From assembly GCA_037962975.1 (NCBI GenBank), contig CM075675.1, forward strand, positions 43,508,501-43,572,500: a stretch of 64,000 nucleotides of DNA, read 5' to 3'. The position numbers and the translations under genes were made by a program. Within the stretch, counting starts at the first letter, position 1, and each line of letters starts with the position of its first letter. Shown here piece by piece: positions 57,835 through 64,000 of this stretch. The notes beneath the pieces were generated by a model that was not told the origin of the DNA, ran no database searches, and saw nothing but the letters and a program-made list of their open reading frames with translations. Source of the stretch: Clitoria ternatea. Taxonomy: Eukaryota > Streptophyta > Magnoliopsida > Fabales > Fabaceae.

Positions 57835-59640
57835 ATTCGAGACAAGTACCTTGAAATGGACAAAGTTTTTGTTTTGTCACTTCTCAACATGGAAAAGGGT
57901 GCTTCAACCTATGCACTGCAATCAATATAATGATTGGTAACCAAATGGAATATATATAGTTGTAAAGGCAAATTAATACGAGAGAAAAGTTCGTATATTT
58001 ATGTACTCCTTTTAATTTTAATCTATTAATTAATGTAGTGATTTAAAACTGATAAAAGGTATACTGGTAGAAAAAGTAAAGCATTATATTGACTTGAAGT
58101 GGATTGGTTGGTAACGCTAGCTAGGTGCTAACTGTATAGATCTCACGAGTGATCTAATTATCTATAGTGTGGTTTGCCTAATTTTATCTTCATTTCATTT
58201 CACATGCAACACATGAGAACACCTCACTCCATGAACAAGTGTCTTATTTTTATTTGCCCAAATGTCTCATGTGTGTTTTTGATTCCTTTATGGCTTTATT
58301 AGTTAATTCTCCTTATTCTTTTTGGTATCTATCTGGAATAGACACAAAAAGAATTTAAGATGGATGGAACAAGTCATGGAAAGCTGCCAAATATGAAGAA
58401 AAGGGTATACGAATTTAATTTTAGTGGCAAGAATAATGTAACATGTGAATGCTGCAATTATAATATGGTAAGGATGCGTATAATGTTCTCGTGTTAAGAA
58501 TAATAATACATTATCTTTAATATATACATGTGTTAAAGATTTAATATCACATATCATGGATAAGTTCACTCACTTAATTAAGACAATTTTAAGAATAATA
58601 CTTAAATTTATCTATTTATATTTTATTTTAGTTTAGTTTTTTTTTAAAATTTGATGAATTATTTTAATTAGGTACATAGTTACCTTTTATTTTTATTTCA
58701 GATTCCTCCACCATGAAGGAGTAGTTCTTGATGATTGACCTATGATTTCAAATCCGCAAGGCATGAATCAAGGTAACAATTTTCTAATCAAGTTCAATTA
58801 TATGTTGCATCTTCTTCTTTTCTCAAAAGATCACTTTGTGTTGGTTCAAATTAATTAGCGCTAATCAAATTTGTTACCAGTACGATCTCGAATTTCTGTT
58901 CACTTAATTTTGAAATTTGAGACTAGATTAGGAAGAATCAAATCAAACCGATTGTCAACGTTTGTGCTTTGATTGTTCTGGAATTCAGATCAAGTAATGT
59001 TTCTTTGATCAAAATCAGATTTTGAAAATTTATCTTTGTTGTTGACTAGAATTTGTAGGTTGATTTGTCTTACATTATGATTAAACATCTGTTTTGATTG
59101 TTCTTCTTAATTTTAGTTCAAATTACAAAATTCCACCCTTTACATGATTTCGAGCTTTATACTCAAACAAAAATGAACATAATCTTTTTTTCAACGTTCT
59201 CAATTCTATTAGTGTGATACATTGGGACTCATGCACTTATCAAATATGCGTGCTTATCATCAAAGAGCACAAGGAACAAATCAAGCTCAACAGCCAAAGT
59301 CAGCATATCTACCTCTGTGCATATTTAGAAAAGGCTGAAACAATTCAGAAAAAATGTCAACGTATCTCAAAAAGTTTCTTAACACTGATTTCTGATCCTC
59401 CGCTCTATCAAGATATGAAACAAGAATGGCTTTATGCAGTGGAAATGCGTAAAAAACTAATTCCATGAAAAAGTTGAAGAAGCCTGCTACTAGACCCCTG
59501 AATCTGTTTGATCACCAAAGGTCTGATACCTGAAAGCTTAAGGCAAAAACCTTCATAGGATTTCCAACGACTATTTCTCTTTCCTAGAAGCAACAACGGT
59601 CATTTTTCCAGCATCTATTTATACCAAGGAAGATTGAATT
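57835..59640. other. Upstream region of TBL-C and unassigned DNA
   Basis: No supported gene. The open frame at 59214-59468 has no recognisable motif and sits alone. Promoter sequences of TBL-C are expected near 57835-58300. Confidence 0.45.
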
Positions 59641-60250
59641 ACAAAACACACAACTCTCACAAGCTTTCATCAAAAATTATCTTGAGTCAAAATTCCTTAT
59701 GTGTATTCACTTTTCTCTAATAGACAGAGACCTTCTTTGTTTGTTCTGCCTCTTCCAGACCTTGGTCTTGTGTCATAACTTAGTATACAATTTCATTTGT
59801 ATATTTGTCATACACTAAGTTCCGTGAGTTACTCTTTCTTTCACAAACAAACTGTAAAGTCTGGTGTGTTGCCAGAATTTGTTAGTATGGGAAACATTGT
59901 TGGCCTGAAGAGGCTTTTGAAAGAATACTTGGGTTTAAGATACGAGTGGCTTGTTAAAAGAATACTTGGGTTTAAGTAAGGATTGACTTGTTGAAAGAAT
60001 ACTTGTGGCACTGGTCTGGTGCTGTTATTGTAAAGGAGATTTTACAATAGTGGAATCTTTCAAGTTAAAAGGGACTGGACATAACTTTTAAGTTGGAAGT
60101 GACCCAGTATAAACTCTCTGTGTTAATCTCCTTTCTTTGCTATTTTGCATCGTTTAATTACAAGTTTTATTTGGTTTGAATTTTTGCAATAAGAGTCTGT
60201 GACTTATTCAACCCTTCCCCTCTTCTAAGTTAAACTCTGAACCATAAGTT
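59641..60250 (+). other. Possible LTR-end or leader relic
   Basis: The stretch ending TTATTCAACCCTTCCCCTCT resembles sequence found at the ends of some plant LTRs or leaders. A unit GAAAGAATACTTGGGTTTAA and variants is repeated three times at 59917-60005. No matching second copy is present in the window. Confidence 0.3.
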
Positions 60251-60269
60251 ACTTTTCTCTACTACTTGT

Positions 60270-60960
60270 CATCCACAGAATGATAGGAAAACTAAAGTAG
60301 TGAATAAGACTTTAGGCAATTTGATTAGGACTATTTTTAAAAAAGACTCTAAAGTCTTAGGAAGAATGCTTGTCTTATGGAGAATTTTTCTTATAATATG
60401 GTTGTCTATAACACAACTAGTTGTTTACCATTTAAAATTCTGTATGGATTTAATCCTATGACACCACTAGATTTATTACATGTACCTAACATTTCTACTT
60501 TTAAGCATAATGATACACAGGCTAAGGCTGATTATGTAAAGAAGCTACATAAATATGTGAAGGTAAAATTGAAAAGAAAATTCAGAACTATGCCTAGCAA
60601 GCTAATAAGGGGAGAAAGAAAGTTGTTTTTGAAGCCCAATGATTGGGTTTGGGTTCATTTGAGGAAAGAAATATTCTCTAAGCAAAGGAAGTCCAAACTC
60701 CAACCAAGGGGGGATGGTCATTTTCAAGTGTTGGAAAGAATCAATGATAATGTTAACAAAATTGATTTGGCTGGTGAATATGGTGTGAGTGCTACTTTTG
60801 ATGTATATGATTTGTCTCTCTTTGATGCAAGTGATGAATTGCTAGATTTAAAGGCAAATACTTTCCAAAAATGGGGATATTGCTAGATTTAAGGGCAAAT
60901 GTTTTCCAAGAAGAGGGAATGATGTGGACATCAAAGCTTAAGCCTATGATGAGAAGAATC
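60270..60960 (+). pseudogene. Ty3/gypsy integrase C-terminal fragment
   Basis: The plus strand reads DRKTKVVNKTLGNLIRTIFKK (about 60275-60340), then after a frameshift YNTTSCLPFKILYGFNPMTPLDLL, KADYVKKLHKYV, DWVWVHLRKE, KLQPRGDGHFQVLERINDN and GEYGVSATFDVYDLSLFD. These are the end of the integrase core and the GPY/F-type C-terminal module of plant gypsy elements. The open part is 60377-60886. No reverse transcriptase lies upstream, so the piece is a 5'-truncated relic. Confidence 0.85.
60839..60918. repeat. Tandem duplication of about 40 bp at the integrase end
   Basis: Units at 60839-60879 and 60880-60918 both begin TTGCTAGATTTAA. The duplication lies at the end of the integrase frame and creates its present stop. 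Confidence 0.75.
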
Positions 60961-61541
60961 AAGTCTCGGATCCAATTCAAGATTTAGGTGGGCCTTATGT
61001 CTAGATGAAGACTTAAGAAGGCTCAGGAAGCACTGCAACACAAGCTTTAAGTTCTTAATAAACATATCAAATTCGTTACAATTTCAAATTATTTATGTAA
61101 GGGTTGTTGATCCATAAGGACTTGTCAGATATATGGTAATTGGTTGAACGATCGTCATTAATTTATCACAAAATATATACAAATTGTCATAAGGAAAGGA
61201 AAGATAGATTTTCAGTTTTTTTAATTTAAACTAAAGTAGAAATTAAATTAACTGAATTAAAACTAAGAAAAGTGTTGGGGTTGAACTTCCCTTTTCAGAT
61301 TATGTTCTTACAATTATTAGGTTTAATTATGGAATCAGCCAAGTTACCGAAACTCACATTCACCATACCCAATACCTCAAATTACAGATTCTAAATCTTA
61401 TCCTTAATCGAAGATCCCTCTAACGGTTAACAAAAAAAATTCATTAGGAACGAGTATTAACAACTATTATTCTTGATCATATTCCTAGGAATTAAGACTG
61501 ATAGGTAATCCAATCTTGAATCTGTTTGATCGTATTGAAAC
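60961..61541. other. Unassigned DNA left of the solo LTR
   Basis: About 580 bases, AT-rich, without a supported gene or repeat. Confidence 0.45.
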
Positions 61542-61546
61542 ACATA

Positions 61547-62133
61547 TGTTCTGTTCTGGAACCGGGGTCAAGAGTTGACCATCTTGACCGGTGTCCGGAG
61601 TTACCTCTCTTAACTCTCAGTCTTACACTGTCCCAGTGGAGTACGGTATTTTACACTTAGGTCCAGTGGGGAGCCTAAGTTCTTCAAGTATTGGGTGAAA
61701 TTGATATTCAAGTCTGTACCGGAGTTGAGGGAACACACCGGAGGTGTACCTGTAAAAGATTCTCCGATATTTAAGTCAGTACGGATAAACAGGAAGTATG
61801 GGTATTACGGAGGCAACTCTCAGAGTAGATCAGATCCTTTTTCAGTAATAAATTATATTTATAGGGATTACCTTAGCAAGAGGAATGATTTGACTTACTT
61901 CCTAACTTACTGTGGCTAGAGTGTTTGCAGGGACATACAACCCATACCAATTCTGACTCATTGTCTAGTGTCAGGCTTGGACCATGATCCTACTCAAGGA
62001 GCTATAGTTCTCATAAGTTCAGACTCCGGATACGACATCCAAACCATTCTTGGGCAAGCACTTTCGATGACATAGCGTTATAGTGATGCTATCCCGGTTC
62101 GACCTCAGGGATTCTGGTTACCACCCCAGATCA
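61547..62133 (-). mobile_element. Solo LTR with target duplication ACATA
   Basis: 587 bp, bounded by ACATA at 61542-61546 and 62134-62138. On the minus strand it starts TGATCTGGGG and ends CAGAACA, with a minus-strand TATAAAT at 61857-61863. It is homologous to the LTR at 15677-16289 beside the decayed gag. No interior is attached, so it formed by recombination between two LTRs. Confidence 0.88.
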
Positions 62134-62138
62134 ACATA

Positions 62139-63439
62139 CATGATTCATTCTTCCATTTGAAACATGAATTAGACGAAGAAATTGAAATACCATCTTAAAC
62201 CAATTTCATAAAAGAATCCCTAAATAGTTACAAAACCATAATCTTACTAAGGTCGTTCAATCCCAACGAAGAAAACTAGCCACACATAGCAAAACAAAGA
62301 AAAATATAAAGGATCAATGGAAGGTAAAATGGAAGAGATCCCTCTTATTCGAGCCTTCCCACCGTGTCAAAAACCCTCCACATAGTGCTCCAAGCCTCTA
62401 TAGACCAAAGATCCCATAAAAATGACCTAAAATTGTTTTATATGACCTTTAGGGAGGTGTTAATGCGTCCTAGCTCGCCTAGGTGAGCTACCAAAATTTT
62501 TATGATCTCATCTAGGCAAATGGTTTAACCTCCAAAACATAATTCGACCATTCAAAATGATCATCTAGATGTCTTAAACAACATATCAAAATTTTAACAC
62601 AATCCAGCGGTTAACGAAGTTGTAATTACATATTTAAAATTACTCTGCAAGATTAAAGTTAAGCAAAAATTCAAGATTTTTTTCTTTTCTTCTTCTTTTC
62701 TCTCCAAAGGCCTCTAAAATCTATCAAAACACATCAAAAACAAAGTGAGACCAGTTTATATACATTTGTATGATAATTACAAAATAAAAGGAAACTGGTA
62801 GTTAAAGGGTGGATTGATATAAAAAAATAAAGAGATATTTACATACAAAATAACCTAAGTTAAACTACTAATACCCATACTTATCCACTAGGACAAATAA
62901 GTTTTGCTTGTGCATGAGAATTTTATTTTTCCTTTTATTTATTTCTAAATAAGCCCAAGTCATAAACTAATTTTGTATTAAGCATTTAAGAATAGAGAAT
63001 CAAAATTGATTACGTATTATTCAGAAAATATGAGCATTGTCTTTGCTAAGGTTCTTCTTTAGACCAAATAGATCTTATCAATAATTTTTCAATTCTTGTG
63101 GCGATCTCAAGACTTATCAAACTTTCCATCTTGTGGCGCCTATATCTTTTATTGTCTTCTTTATTTTTAGGTCTTATAGGTTAGATTCTAGGTTCAGACA
63201 ATAGTTTCAATTTCTCAAAGTTAATCCCATTATTATGAAGTTAGTCCTATATAGGTCCTAAAATCAAAAGGGATTTAGAGAAACCTCATCAGTACTTGAG
63301 GAGCATATGAAGTAAAGACTTTCCCATTTTCTTTAGTTGATTTTATTGATGATTGACACTATATACCTTAAGGATTCATCACTAGCTGGGACAATCTAAA
63401 GAGGTTGTTCTTGGGGAAATTCTTCCCTGCCTTAAGAGT
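62139..63439. other. Unassigned DNA
   Basis: About 1.3 kb of AT-rich DNA without supported genes. A block with TCCTAGCTCGCCTAGGTGAGC near 62468-62488 is an imperfect palindrome of unknown origin. Confidence 0.4.
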
Positions 63440-63930
63440 TTATTACATAAGAAAGGAAATATATGGTATTATGTAGTTGGGCAAGTAAACATTATATGAG
63501 GTGTGGGGAGGGGGTCTGAAAGTTTGTACTTTAGTTGTCCTCACTACTAAATTAGTTAGCAGCTCCTCATCCAATATTTTTATTAAGGCCTGAATCCTAT
63601 GGATAGAAGCATGATTGATGTAGTAAGTGGAAAGACATTGATGGATAATACTCCCCCAAAAGGTAGAAAAAAATTTGATTGAGAGCATGGCTAATTCTCA
63701 GTAGTTTTTTTTAGACTAATTCAATTATTATTAGAAGAGTCCATGAGATTGAAACTTCCTTTGCTACAAATAACAAGTTGGAGATCAAAAATGATGAGAG
63801 AATTATATGAGAGAACATTTAATTTTTTTAATTTTTTAAAACTATATGAGAGAACTAGTTTAGAAGGTTGCCCTAAAAAATCTATACCATCATTTATGAT
63901 CACAAATGTAAAAGCACCATTAAATTAGGT
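63440..63930 (-). pseudogene. Possible Ty1-copia integrase trace
   Basis: Minus-strand frames contain MLSIKFFSTFWG and, further on, YYINHASIHRIQALI, which loosely follow the FWGEA...LINRMPS pattern at the end of copia integrase. Stops and frame changes are frequent and the similarity is weak, so this is a tentative call. Confidence 0.3.
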
Positions 63931-64000
63931 GCCAAATTTTCACAAGTCTTTGACGTAATTACTTATATTGTTAAGTGAACACTTTTGTTGATAAGAAAGA

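Noticed and set aside
59214..59468. 84-codon open frame upstream of the integrase relic
   Set aside because: It has no recognisable motif, neighbour or promoter; it is too short to support on its own.

Overview
This window is repeat-dominated nuclear DNA from a flowering plant, almost certainly a eudicot. The evidence is intron-containing trichome-birefringence-like (TBL) genes, plant-specific LTR retrotransposon lineages with tRNA-Asp and tRNA-Arg primer sites, and a 5S-rRNA-bearing LTR of Cassandra type. The species cannot be fixed from sequence alone. Only one host gene looks intact.

Layout. (1) 1-13902: a minus-strand LTR carrying a 5S-rRNA-derived segment and an initiator-Met-type primer site is split by a complete Athila-like Ty3/gypsy element (1470-13719; LTRs 1675 bp each; target duplication ATCAC). 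That element has gag-pol broken by two in-frame TAG codons and an open third ORF. (2) 13903-16289: a decayed minus-strand gypsy gag with its LTR; a solo LTR of the same family sits at 61547-62133 (target duplication ACATA). (3) 16693-17060: exon 1 of a truncated TBL copy (TBL-A). (4) 17061-21400: AT-rich DNA and a heavily decayed plus-strand gag-protease relic. (5) 21594-25817: TBL-B, a five-exon pseudogene whose first exon carries a 1768-bp solo LTR (target duplication CCATC) and two stop codons. (6) 28380-43759: a 15.4-kb Ogre/Tat-type element (LTRs 3326 and 3322 bp; target duplication CATGG; tRNA-Arg primer site). It keeps a damaged gag, lacks pol, and holds several tandem-repeat families, including a 2-kb array of a 30/31-bp unit. 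(7) 46268-57787: TBL-C, an apparently intact five-exon gene (372 aa) with a 10.1-kb first intron containing a degenerate short-LTR gypsy element. (8) 57788-64000: upstream DNA, a gypsy integrase tail, the solo LTR and a possible Ty1-copia trace.

How it fits together. Three TBL copies on the same strand look like a tandem duplication series that insertion activity has eroded to different degrees: one exon remains in A, B is a pseudogene with its splice sites kept, and C is intact despite a large intron. The two large elements have LTR pairs differing by roughly 1% or less by eye, so both inserted recently. Both also contain many short inverted-repeat motifs. Exon boundaries, LTR ends and target duplications were read directly from the sequence; lineage names rest on recognised motifs, and no database search was possible.
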